Positions 1-9,100 of a stretch of DNA of 37,539 bases are shown piece after piece. A program made the translations under genes and the position numbers. The notes beneath the pieces are model-generated. The model searched no databases. It was not told the DNA's origin and saw only the letters and a program-made list of their open reading frames with translations. The stretch is from Desulforegulaceae bacterium. GTDB lineage: Bacteria > Desulfobacterota > Desulfobacteria > Desulfobacterales > JACKCP01. Location of the stretch: NCBI GenBank assembly GCA_034006035.1, contig JAVETN010000020.1:1-37539 (forward strand). The letters run 5' to 3'. How positions within the stretch are numbered: position 1 is the first letter of the stretch; each line of letters begins with the position of its first letter.

Positions 1-996
1 TTCAGTGACAAGCTTTCATTCGGTTTTGGTGTAAGCCTTGGGCAGTCTGAGTGTAACGCTGGAAGAACTTATAAGGCCAACCCATTTAAAATGAAGGTTT
101 TAGAAATAGCTGTTGAAAAAGGAATTCCAGAAGCTAATGCAAAAGCTTTATTACAATATGAGGATGATTTAACTGATAAAAAAGGGAGCTATTTAAATAA
201 AATAGAACTTGAAACAGATGATGATTTCAACTACTCATGGAATGCAGGTGTGCTTTTCAAGCCTACAGACAAATTAAGTCTTGGTCTTACATACAGAAGC
301 AGAACCAGTGCTGATTTTGAAGGAGATATCCTTTTTAACGGAACTACTGTAGGCTCAATTCAGATGGATTATGATCATCCTGAGCAGGTTCAGGGCGGTG
401 TAAGATATGCTTTTTCAGACAGATTTTCAGTTGAATTCGATCTTACCTGGACAAGGTGGTCAATAAACGAAAATCAAAGAGAAAGAATGGAATATAACAA
501 AGAAGCCTTTGTAAAAGCACTTGATCTTAGTGATGCTGCTAAACAAGTTATTATGGCAAATCCGGATCTCAGTGCAATGCTTGTAGGCGGAAGCGATACA
601 ATTAAAGTTGAAGATACAGTCTATAAAAGACGCTGGGACAACACAATGCAGTATCAGCTTGGAGCAGAATGGCTTGTTAATGACAAGCTTGCTTTAAGAG
701 GCGGTGTTGTTTATGACCCCACACCGATTCCTGACAATACATTCGACCAGGGATGGCCTGATACAGACAGAACACTTTTCAACCTTGGATTTGGATACAA
801 ATTCACTGAAAAGTGGGAAATTGACGCTGTATTCCAGTACATAAGAAGTATTCCCACAAGAGATATTGACGGAAACTCAGAAAACCTGAACAAAGTATTT
901 TCGGGAGAAGTTGTTGGACAGGAAGTTAAAGTTCATGTAGAAGACAACAAAGGTGTTCTTTACGGAGCAGGATTCACAGTTTCATACAAATTCTAA
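1..996 (+). CDS. FadL/OmpP1/TodX-family outer-membrane porin, 5'-truncated
   Basis: The reading frame is open from base 1 (starting FSDKLSFGFGVSLG) to TAA at 994-996, so the window edge cuts the gene and its signal peptide is missing. The visible 331 residues are the C-terminal part of an outer-membrane beta-barrel: alternating amphipathic strands such as KLSLGLTYRS, RFSVEFDLTW, QYQLGAEWLV and KWEIDAVFQY, and the final residue is Phe (FTVSYKF), the usual BAM recognition signature. The strand pattern fits the FadL family, which moves long-chain fatty acids or aromatic hydrocarbons across the outer membrane. The internal ATG at 91 is not a real start because homologous strand sequence precedes it. 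Substrate cannot be deduced. A strong terminator follows. Confidence 0.85.
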   Translation, partial: FSDKLSFGFGVSLGQSECNAGRTYKANPFKMKVLEIAVEKGIPEANAKALLQYEDDLTDKKGSYLNKIELETDDDFNYSWNAGVLFKPTDKLSLGLTYRSRTSADFEGDILFNGTTVGSIQMDYDHPEQVQGGVRYAFSDRFSVEFDLTWTRWSINENQRERMEYNKEAFVKALDLSDAAKQVIMANPDLSAMLVGGSDTIKVEDTVYKRRWDNTMQYQLGAEWLVNDKLALRGGVVYDPTPIPDNTFDQGWPDTDRTLFNLGFGYKFTEKWEIDAVFQYIRSIPTRDIDGNSENLNKVFSGEVVGQEVKVHVEDNKGVLYGAGFTVSYKF

Positions 997-1020
997 GACA
1001 CAGCTTCTATGAAATACAAA

Positions 1021-1049
1021 AGCGGGCAGACTTCTGTCCGCTTTTTTTT
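1021..1049 (+). terminator. Rho-independent terminator of the porin gene
   Basis: AGCGGGCA pairs with TGTCCGCT (one G-T pair) around a short loop and is followed by eight T. It lies 25 bp after the porin stop codon. Confidence 0.9.
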
Positions 1050-1168
1050 ATAAGCATCAGCTGACAGTCAGGTTCTTTCAGCTTAAAAAATTATGAATCA
1101 ATAAAGCCCTCTTTTTTAAAAGCGCCGGATAATCTGATAAAATCTGATTTATAAACCGCAAAATTAAA

Positions 1169-1222
1169 AATTACTCTATTCTATTATAAATTTCCTTGAA
1201 ATTTTTATAAATCAGAGTAATT
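1169..1222. repeat. Nested inverted repeat, 54 bp
   Basis: Outer arms AATTACTCT (1169-1177) and AGAGTAATT (1214-1222) match perfectly. Inner arms ATAAATTTC and GAAATTT-TAT pair around a three-base loop. It lies in the 276-bp gap between the porin terminator and the small gene at 1273. The lack of a T tract argues against a terminator. It could be a 5'-UTR hairpin of the next gene, a protein-binding site or a mobile-repeat remnant. Confidence 0.6.
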
Positions 1223-1272
1223 TCTTCACTGGTTGTACAGATTAATTTTAAATAAAGGTATTAATAATTAAA

Positions 1273-1626
1273 ATGAGCAGTAAGATTAAGCCTCAAAAAA
1301 CATACGTAAACGACATAGTTCTTGTATATAAAGAAGAAATCCCTCAATTTTTTGCCAGGGTTGAAGATATTTCAGAAGATGCAAAGCCTGGATGGTTTCA
1401 TCTCACCCTTCTTGTTTTAATTGTTCCTCTTCAGGAAATAACCTGGATTTTAAGGGATATTTACATTGACGGAGAAGAATTTTCAATGGAAGGCCAAAAA
1501 ATGAGGATTGAAAAAATAGTTTCTCCATCTAAACCAAAACCTCCTCCACAAAAAAAACCTGGGCCAAAGAAAAAAAATCAAAAAGACAGTGGAAAAATCC
1601 TAAGCTTTCCCGGCTTAAAAAAATAA
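1273..1626 (+). CDS. Conserved-looking hypothetical protein, 117 aa
   Basis: I do not recognise a family. The product has an N-terminal globular part of about 80 residues (VNDIVLVYKEEIPQFFARVEDI, then LTLLVLIVPLQEITWILRDIYIDGEEFSMEGQKMRIEKI) that looks like a small beta-barrel. It is followed by a very basic Pro/Lys-rich tail (PKPPPQKKPGPKKKNQK). A charged tail of this kind suggests binding to nucleic acid or another polyanion, but that is inference. No signal peptide or membrane helix is seen. The ATG at 1273 has only a weak upstream AAAGG. The product stops 162 bp before the DusB start on the same strand. Confidence 0.65.
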   Translation: MSSKIKPQKTYVNDIVLVYKEEIPQFFARVEDISEDAKPGWFHLTLLVLIVPLQEITWILRDIYIDGEEFSMEGQKMRIEKIVSPSKPKPPPQKKPGPKKKNQKDSGKILSFPGLKK

Positions 1627-1788
1627 GATTAATGAAAAACTCAAAAACAATTATATCTGGATACAAAAAAAATTCCTGGTTTTTACACCCTGGTTCATGG
1701 ACTGAATATTACAAAATCCAGGCCCATTAAATCATCTTTTTTATCATAATTGTTTATATTTCTATTCAAGGCCTTTTGGAGAATTTCT

Positions 1789-2778
1789 TTGAAAATAAAA
1801 AATATTGAAATAAAAAACCCCTTAGTTTTAGCTCCCCTTGCAGGAATAACAAACCTGCCCTTTAGAAAAATATGCAAAGCCCAGGGAGCAGGACTTGTAT
1901 GCTCTGAAATGATAAGTTCCAACGGGCTTATTTACAATTCAGGCAAAACAAGATCCATGATCAAATCTTCTGAATTTGAAAAACCTCTTTCAATTCAGCT
2001 TTTTGGTTATGATCCTGATATAATGGCAGATGCTGCAAAAATGATTGAAGAAAGCTCCCAGGCTCAAATTATTGATATAAACATGGGCTGCTCAGTTAAA
2101 AAAATTTTAAAATCAAATTCTGGCTCAGCCCTTATGAAAGATCCTGAAAAAGTGGAGAAAATATTTACCAAAATAAAAAAAACTATAAATCTTCCCTTAA
2201 CAGTAAAAATACGATCTGGCTGGGACAATTCTGGAAATGATGCTCTTCTTATAGCTAAAATTGCCCAAAATTGCGGGCTTGATGCCCTTGCAATTCATCC
2301 AAGAACTGCAAAACAGGGATTTTCTGGTAAAGCAGACTGGAGTCTTATTAAAAAAATAAAAAAAAGTATTGATCTCCCTGTAATTGGAAACGGTGATATA
2401 AAAACCTGGGAAGATGCTTTGAAAATGTTTGAGCAAACAAATTGCGATGCTGTTATGATAGGAAGGGCTTCAATTTCAAATCCCTTTATTTTCAGGGAAA
2501 TAAACCAGGCCTTAAAAGGCGAAAAGCCCTCAGAAGTTTCAGTGGAAGAACATTTTGTTATGATGAAATTTTATTTTGAATCAACAATAAAACATTTTGG
2601 GGAGGAAACAGCCTGCAAAATGATGAGAAGCAGGCTTTCCTGGTTTGTAAGAGGACTTCCCCATAATACATTTTTTAAAGAAAAGATAAAAAACATATCA
2701 AATCATAATAAGGGTTTAGAAATTATTGAAGATTATAAATTAAAACTTGAACAAATCAATCAAGCCAATTTAAATTAA
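1789..2778 (+). CDS. dusB: tRNA-dihydrouridine synthase, DusB type
   Basis: FMN-dependent enzyme that reduces uridine to dihydrouridine in the tRNA D-loop region. The family pattern is clear: N-terminal NPLVLAPLAGITNLPFR (flavin-binding start of the TIM barrel), QLFGYDPDIMADAAKM, INMGCSVKK with the catalytic Cys at residue 101, VKIRSGWDN, LAIHPRTAKQGFSGKADW, VIGNGDIKTWEDA and VMIGRAS. The usual NxGCP motif reads NMGCS here. Start choice: translation could open at TTG 1750, but TTG 1789 has GGAG (1778-1781) seven bases upstream and gives the usual length and N terminus (MKIKNIEIKNPLVLAP). The gene stands alone on this strand. Confidence 0.9.
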   Translation: MKIKNIEIKNPLVLAPLAGITNLPFRKICKAQGAGLVCSEMISSNGLIYNSGKTRSMIKSSEFEKPLSIQLFGYDPDIMADAAKMIEESSQAQIIDINMGCSVKKILKSNSGSALMKDPEKVEKIFTKIKKTINLPLTVKIRSGWDNSGNDALLIAKIAQNCGLDALAIHPRTAKQGFSGKADWSLIKKIKKSIDLPVIGNGDIKTWEDALKMFEQTNCDAVMIGRASISNPFIFREINQALKGEKPSEVSVEEHFVMMKFYFESTIKHFGEETACKMMRSRLSWFVRGLPHNTFFKEKIKNISNHNKGLEIIEDYKLKLEQINQANLN

Positions 2779-2830
2779 AAACCCTGATTGTCCGGCAGCT
2801 ACTACGGTAAAAAAGCCGGGTTAACTCAGA

Positions 2831-3190
2831 TTAAAGACTGATAACCGCATGATCAGCAGAAAGTTCAATAAGCTCTGCTGCTGTTGCAAGTCTTGAGCCT
2901 TCGATCAAATCATCCTGGGATATTTTCCTTGCCTGGGCACATGGGGTACAAGCAAGAACTGGAACTTCAAATTCTTGGAGATGCAATAAAAGATCTGCAC
3001 ATGAATCACCTGTTGCAGCATAAAGATTATCTGCAAGACCTTTTTTGGCTAAAAAAACAGCATCATCTAAAAGAAAAACTTTTACATCCCTTCCAAGCTT
3101 TTGTGCAACTGTTGCAAGATGAATTCCCCTTGTTGAACGGTTTGGATTATCAAGCCCTGCTGCTATTACAATAAGAACCTTGTCATTCAT
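2831..3190 (-). CDS. DsrE-family protein
   Basis: 119-aa single-domain protein of the DsrE/DsrF-like fold. It has an N-terminal beta strand KVLIVIAAGLDNP, helix GIHLATVAQKLG, strand VKVFLLDDAVFLAKKG, and a Cys-containing strand VLACTPCAQAR with Cys81 and Cys84 in a CxxC pair, plus Cys64. Members take part in sulfur or persulfide relay (DsrEFH, TusBCD) or are of unknown function. The CxxC position matches the region where DsrE-type proteins carry their sulfur-accepting Cys. AAGGAG lies seven bases before the ATG. It is convergent with dusB, and a weak CCGGC/GCCGG hairpin (2792-2819) separates the two. No dsrAB or tus genes are nearby, so the partner is unknown. Confidence 0.85.
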   Translation of the reverse strand: MNDKVLIVIAAGLDNPNRSTRGIHLATVAQKLGRDVKVFLLDDAVFLAKKGLADNLYAATGDSCADLLLHLQEFEVPVLACTPCAQARKISQDDLIEGSRLATAAELIELSADHAVISL

Positions 3191-3297
3191 TTTATTTCTC
3201 CTTATGGGTTTGGATTGTCTTTTTTAAAGAGATGAATTAAGTAAAAAGGTTACAATTAAATTTGAATTTAAAAAGAATTAATTAATTTTATAGAAAA

Positions 3298-3327
3298 AAT
3301 CAGGGCAAAATCAAATCTGCCCTGATT
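3298..3327 (-). terminator. Terminator of the NhaC-type antiporter gene
   Basis: Perfect 10-bp arms AATCAGGGCA and TGCCCTGATT with a 10-base loop. Read on the minus strand, the right arm is followed by a T-rich run, 14 bp after the antiporter stop codon. Confidence 0.85.
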
Positions 3328-3341
3328 TATTAATTCATAAA

Positions 3342-4919
3342 TTAAAGAGTGGAATCTTCAACTTTTTTTCCAACAACCATTAAAAACACTCCCAGTCCGA
3401 CTATACCAACAGGAAGTGAAATCCATGGAGAAACTCCAAAACCTGTGGGCACATAACCAAATAAAAGAGCAAAACCTGCAACTGTAAGTGTATATGGCAT
3501 CTGGGTTTTTACATGATCAATATGGTCTGAACCTGAAGCTGTGGAAGAAAGAATTGTAGTATCTGAAATAGGTGAGCAATGATCTCCGCATACAGCACCT
3601 GTTAAAACAGCACCCATTGAAGAGTACATAAGAGTTGTTACTTCTGTTGAAGCTCCTGAAATTGCAACTGCAAGAGGAATAATTATTGGCATTAAAATAG
3701 CATTTGTTCCCCATGAAGTTCCTGTTGCAAAGGCAATGAAAAAAGCAAGAAGAAATGTAAGAGAAGGTAAAAATGCCCCTGACAAAACATCCTTTGTTTT
3801 TGCAACAATCCATTCTGCAAGCTGCATATCAGTTATTACTGCTTTAAGTGAAAAGGCAAGTGTTAGAATTATAACAGCAATAAGCATGGTTTTAAGGCCG
3901 GCAACCCAGGCATCAACACCTTCTGAGATATTAAACTTGCCTGAAAGTCTTCCTATTATAATTGCAGCTATTGAAGAAATAAAAGAAGCCCAGGTAAGAA
4001 CAACTGAAGCGTCAGCATTTCCAAAAGCTTCTCTTATTGTACCTCCTGGTTCATAGCCATTGTACCAAAGGCCCAAAACAGTAGTCACAGCAAAAAGAGA
4101 AAGAGGAACAATTGCTGCCCAGATAGAGCCGGTTCCAGGTTCATCGGGCATAAGATCCTTATCCTCTGAAATCATTGGAGTTGAACCTTTTGCAAAAACC
4201 TGACCTGTAGTTCTTGCTCTTTTTTCAGCCCTATACATTGCACCAAAATCACGTTTCATCAAAACAATCATAAAAACAAAGGCAATTGTAAAAAGCGAAT
4301 AAAATCTGTAAGGAATTGTATGTACAAAGGCCACCATTGAGTTGCCTTGAATTCCAAGAGCTGTAAAAGCAGTGGCTATCAATCCAAGCTCCATTGCAAT
4401 CCATGTTGAAATAGGGCAGATCGAAGAAATTGGTGCTGCTGTAGAATCAACAATATATGCAAGCTTTTCCCTTGCAATATTGTATTTATCGGTGATAGGC
4501 CTCATTGTATTTCCAACAATCATTGAGTTTGCATAATCATCGAAAAAAATAGCAATTCCCATTAGAGCAGTTGCAAAAAGAGTTGATCTTGTATCCCGGG
4601 CTTTTTTTGCTATTGCTTCTGCAATGGCCTGGGTTCCCCCGATTCTTGACATAACACCTACAAGCCCTCCAATTGCAAGACAGAAAACAATAATACCCAC
4701 ATTCCATGCGTCAGCCAGAGATTTTTCAACAATATACTTTGAAAAAGTATCAAGAAGCCCTGTCAAAGGGTTCCAATTGTTGACAATTGTTGCTCCGGCA
4801 AAAACACCGAGTGTTAAAGATACTATTACCTGCCTTTTCCAAATTGCAAGCACTATGGCAAGCACAGGCGGTACCAGGGCCAAAGCACCATAGGTAAAGG
4901 TTACGGCTTCTCCCTCCAT
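3342..4919 (-). CDS. NhaC-family Na+/H+ antiporter
   Basis: 525-aa polytopic inner-membrane protein with about 11-12 hydrophobic segments. Motifs typical of the NhaC/MleN-type antiporter family are present: IGGLVGVMSRIGGTQAIAEA, the conserved IFFDDYANSMIVGNTMRPITD block, YIVDSTAAPISSICPISTW, FIAFATGTSWGTNAILMP and AVCGDHCSPISDTTILSSTA. The family exchanges cytoplasmic Na+ for external H+, or swaps substrate/product pairs such as malate/lactate. Which one applies here is not visible. GGGGAGG lies ahead of the ATG. It is monocistronic: a good terminator follows, and the upstream gene on the same strand is 160 bp away. Confidence 0.92.
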   Translation of the reverse strand: MEGEAVTFTYGALALVPPVLAIVLAIWKRQVIVSLTLGVFAGATIVNNWNPLTGLLDTFSKYIVEKSLADAWNVGIIVFCLAIGGLVGVMSRIGGTQAIAEAIAKKARDTRSTLFATALMGIAIFFDDYANSMIVGNTMRPITDKYNIAREKLAYIVDSTAAPISSICPISTWIAMELGLIATAFTALGIQGNSMVAFVHTIPYRFYSLFTIAFVFMIVLMKRDFGAMYRAEKRARTTGQVFAKGSTPMISEDKDLMPDEPGTGSIWAAIVPLSLFAVTTVLGLWYNGYEPGGTIREAFGNADASVVLTWASFISSIAAIIIGRLSGKFNISEGVDAWVAGLKTMLIAVIILTLAFSLKAVITDMQLAEWIVAKTKDVLSGAFLPSLTFLLAFFIAFATGTSWGTNAILMPIIIPLAVAISGASTEVTTLMYSSMGAVLTGAVCGDHCSPISDTTILSSTASGSDHIDHVKTQMPYTLTVAGFALLFGYVPTGFGVSPWISLPVGIVGLGVFLMVVGKKVEDSTL

Positions 4920-5083
4920 AATTAAAAATCCTCCCCTTAAAAATTTATATTATTAAAACAAAATTTCTTAGCATAACTACAGGGATATTAAAAGCCAAAG
5001 AGCTTTGTTTCAATTTAAAAACAATCAGATAGAAGTTTTTTAAATCTTTAACTCCAACCAATTTTTTATTGAAAACATAAAAA

Positions 5084-5896
5084 TCAATTTAATACTGACT
5101 TGTTTTTATAAGTCTTATCAAGAGAAGTATCATGGGCAATATAAACAATATCATCCTTTTCAAAAACAGGAGCTTTCATTTCAAAAGGCTTTGAATTTTC
5201 AATTTTTCTTTTTTCAAGAAATTTTACAATTTTTTCAGAAATACCCTCTTTCCAGTAAAATTGTTTTCCTTTTTCTTTCCTATACATTTCCCAGGCAAAG
5301 TCAGGAATTATCTTCCATAAATCTGAATAGGAAAAAGGAGCGTCTCCTGCCAAAACAATAGTTTTTCCATTTGTTCTGACTTTTACAACCTGATGACCAA
5401 AACTGTGAAATCCGGTTTTGACTATTTCTATATTTTCAGAAATTTTAAAGCTATGATTTGTAAGAATAAACCTGTCCAGGCTTTCAACAAAATAATCAGG
5501 GGCAAAATAAGTTTCTTCATTGGGCATTAAATGAAGAAGTCCTGTTATTTCATCTTTATTCACATAAATATCAGCATTTTTAAACAAAGGAAGGTTTCCT
5601 GTATGATCCCAGTGAAGATGGGTCATGATTATTTTTTTTATGTCTTTTGGAAAATATCCAAGGTCTTCAAGGGATTGTTCAAGACTTTTTTCAATTTTAA
5701 AATCAGAACCTGAACCAGGCACATGAAAAGGGCTGAATCCTGTGTCAACCAAAATGGGAGAGTTGTTTTTTTCTTTAATTAAAAAAACAAAACAAGGAAT
5801 GTTTTCAATGGAAGGAAGCTTGACTCCAAGATCTTGAAACCTGACAGAAAAGTTGCCGATTTTAATTGGTATGATTTCTGGGTAATTTTTTTGCAT
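5084..5896 (-). CDS. Metallo-beta-lactamase-fold hydrolase (lactonase-like)
   Basis: 270-aa MBL-fold protein. The zinc ligands are visible: H93-x-H95-x-D97-H98 in MTHLHWDHTGN, H168 in FHSFGHQ, D185 in VLAGDAPF, and a final His in YIAHDT. The N-terminal part (PILVDTGFSPF) and the spacing of motifs resemble the subgroup that includes N-acyl-homoserine lactonases (AiiA/AttM), but generic hydrolases share this pattern, so the substrate is open. There is no signal peptide. The start ATG 5896 has an AGGCAGG element upstream. It ends with TGA and lies between the antiporter gene and a long palindrome. Confidence 0.85.
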   Translation of the reverse strand: MQKNYPEIIPIKIGNFSVRFQDLGVKLPSIENIPCFVFLIKEKNNSPILVDTGFSPFHVPGSGSDFKIEKSLEQSLEDLGYFPKDIKKIIMTHLHWDHTGNLPLFKNADIYVNKDEITGLLHLMPNEETYFAPDYFVESLDRFILTNHSFKISENIEIVKTGFHSFGHQVVKVRTNGKTIVLAGDAPFSYSDLWKIIPDFAWEMYRKEKGKQFYWKEGISEKIVKFLEKRKIENSKPFEMKAPVFEKDDIVYIAHDTSLDKTYKNKSVLN

Positions 5897-5937
5897 TGGC
5901 CTGCCTTTAAAATATTTGAGAGATTAAATTTTACGGC

Positions 5938-6027
5938 TTAAGCTAAAATAAAATTTTAAATTATTGTTTTGCTATAAACTGGACAAAAACAGTTTAATCA
6001 AAAAAATCAGGTTTTATTTTAGCTTAA
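5938..6027. repeat. 90-bp nested palindrome
   Basis: Outer arms TTAAGCTAAAATAAAA (5938-5953) and TTTTATTTTAGCTTAA (6012-6027) are a perfect 16-bp inverted repeat. Inner arms TAAACTG (5975-5981) and CAGTTTA (5990-5996) form a second, central hairpin. It sits in the 218-bp gap between the 3' end of metH and the start of the MBL gene, both on the minus strand. Size and structure fit a MITE-like element or a cruciform or RNA hairpin. It is not a typical terminator. Confidence 0.75.
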
Positions 6028-6114
6028 CCATAAAACAGAACAAACGCTCAGTTTTTTTTAAAGGCAAAGATAATAGCTAATCCAGCAAAGAGTCAATCCT
6101 AAATTAAAAGTTTT

Positions 6115-9100
6115 TCAATAGGAAACATCAGGATGAAAACAAACTATGGCAGCTGTAGTACAGCTTGGGATAAATTCTCCTGAATCAGTTACTTTGATTC
6201 CAAGTTTTTCTGCACCCAAAAATTTGAAAAGCTTGATATTTTCAACAATATCTAATCCTGGATATCCAGGGCTGAATCTTTTGCTTAAACTTACCCCTGC
6301 TTTTTTTTCAAGATAATGATTTATATCTGAAGCAAAATCTTCTGCGATTCTGTTTGCAAGACCGTTTAAAAGATATCCCCGCTCAGAATCTCCCTCTTTT
6401 GAAAGTTTATCAACACTTTTAGCAACAACATTTCCTGAAGTTACAATCTGGATTCCTATAAAATCATTTTTATCATTTATATAATCAGCAATCTTAAATT
6501 GATCTTTTTTTGTTTTTATTTGAGTGGTTTTTATTGTTCCAAGCTTTTCGTCGGGATTTAAAGGATTGAAAATATCTATTGAATCATTGTTTTTTTTGCA
6601 TGGAAAAATTCCTGCTGCTGCAAGAGGTTTTATAAGTTCTTCTTTTTGGGCCCTGATTTTAAGATTTTCAAACTCTTTTTTAAGTTCATTTGATTTGTTT
6701 TTAAGTTCTTCTGGCTTGAATTTCCAATTTGTAATAAAAAGATTTTTTTCTCTTATATTTATTTCACTTATTTTTTTTTCAATTATTTCAACAGGAAAGG
6801 CAGATAATTTGTTTGTATAAGCCTTGATTTTTCTTTGGGAAAGCTTAGTTTTTTCTGTATTTTCCTGGTTTTGCTCATTTATTACTTTTAAAAGTTCAAT
6901 TTTATTATTCTCAATTGTTTGAGCTCTTTTTTCTCCAAGAAGTTTTCCAATAAGATTTACACTGTCCATAGCTGTTCTACAGTAAAAAACATCTGGTTTT
7001 ATATCTTCATAATTTTTTGCTCCACTCATTGCAACAGATGCCGCATGTTTTAAATTTACAGGGGCTCCGCCAATAAAAACAGGGATATCAATATTTTTTT
7101 CCCTCATCATTTTAACAACTGAAAGCATATGATTTGAAGTTTGAACAAGAAGAGCACTCATTCCTATGGCATCGGCATTATACTTAATGGCTGATTCAAT
7201 AAATGATTCCAAAGGAACCTGAACCCCAAGGTCAATTACCCTGTATCCATAGTTTTCAAAAAGAGTTTTTGTAAGGTCTTTTCCAATACTGTGAACATCT
7301 TGAAAAACTGTTCCAATTACAATTGTTCCTTTAAATTCAGAAACAGGGTCATCTCCCTTCATTAATTTTTCAAGGAAATTCATAACCTCTTTCATAATGT
7401 CAGCAGCTTTTAAAAGATGGGGAAGTGAAGCTTCCCCTTTTGCAAATCTTTCTCCCAAAACATTCATTGATTCCATTAAATATTCATTTATAAAATCAAG
7501 AGGTTTTATTTCTTTTATTGCAAGGGCAGCATCTTCTACAATTGAATCTGAATAAAAATATTCTTTTCCTTCAAAAACAAGACTTCCTTTTTTCCTTGAT
7601 TTGAATCCGTCCTTGATTTTTTCAGATACTGTTTGGGCAGGACCAAGATCTTCATAGGAAGACCTTTTTTCAACTACCTTGCCTTTTTTTACAAGGGCAA
7701 TTTCTTCTAGTTTTGCAAAGGCATCCATATCCTTTTCAAGAACAGCAGCAAGCCCAAGTTTATAGTCTTTTTCATCAAGACTTTTTACAGGAACATAATG
7801 ATTTGGATTTACAATTGCTGCATCAAGGCCTTTTTTTCTTGCTTCATCCAAAAATACAGAAGTAAGGACTTTTCTCATATATGGTTTTTTTGCAAGACCG
7901 TTTGTAAGATTACTTACTCCAATTGTTGTTTTAATTCCGGGAGCAATGGCTTTTATAAGAGGAATGGAATTTAATGATTCAATTGCAAAATTCATTCCTT
8001 CAACAGATTCAGAACCTATGGGAAAAGCATTTATATCTATTAAAAGCTGGGAAGGCGGGATATTGTATTTTCCAGCTGTTTCAACAAGTTTTAAAGCTAT
8101 TTCATATTTTTTTTCAGACGTTACAGCAGGGCCTTCATCATCTGCTGCAAGGGCTATATATGCAGGAGAATGAAATGCTGTTTTTTCAAGAATATAATCT
8201 GCTTTTGTTGTATTTTCATGGGATTCCATGGAAATGGAATTTAAAAGCGGACGTCCGGGATAAAATTTAACTGAATTGGAAAGTGCATCTGCATCAAAAG
8301 AATCTATACATAAAACACCTTTAAAATCATGGGTAATTCCCTGAATAACCATTGGAAGCACATCTTTTGTTTCCACCTGATTGGAATCCATGCAAACATC
8401 AAGAACCAAAAGCCCAAGATCCTTTGACTGCTCATTTACAACCTCTTCCAAAACATCAAAATCAATCTTTGAATCAGGATTTTCAACTGCAACCCTTACT
8501 TTTTTTGAACCTCTGATATTGAGTCTTTCACCAATTCTTATAAGTTCATCAGTTGAGTCAAGCAAAACTGCTTCCTGGGGTCCTGAAATATAAAGTCTTT
8601 TATCCTTTCTATTGTCAAAAGGCTTTTTACCTTTTACACGGCTGCACACTTCCTTCATGTGTAAAGGAGATGTTCCACAACACCCTCCAACAATATTTAC
8701 TCCATATTCTACAACAAATTTTTCAAGATAAGAGGTAAGATCTTCTGGTGAAAGCTTGTAAACAGTTTCACCGTTTTCAGATTCAGGAAGACCTGCATTT
8801 GGAAGAACAGAAACAGGAAGGGGAGAATACTGCGAAATCTTTTTTATTGTTGGTTCCATAAGGTCAGGGCCTATTGAGCAATTTATTCCAAAAACATCAA
8901 TTCCTGTAAAAGCAAGAGTTGTAAGAGCTGAATGAATATCTGTGTTAAATATCTGCATTCTGGAATGCTCATTTACTGTTACCTGGCAGATTACAGGAAT
9001 TTTTACATTTTTTTCTTTCATTGCCTTGAATGCACCTGAAACACCTGCTTTAATTTCAAGAACATCCTGCTGGGTTTCAAAAAGAAAAACATCTGCTCCC

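Noticed and set aside
2884..3174. 96-codon plus-strand ORF opposite the DsrE gene
   Set aside because: Leucine/glutamine-rich antisense shadow of a well-supported gene.
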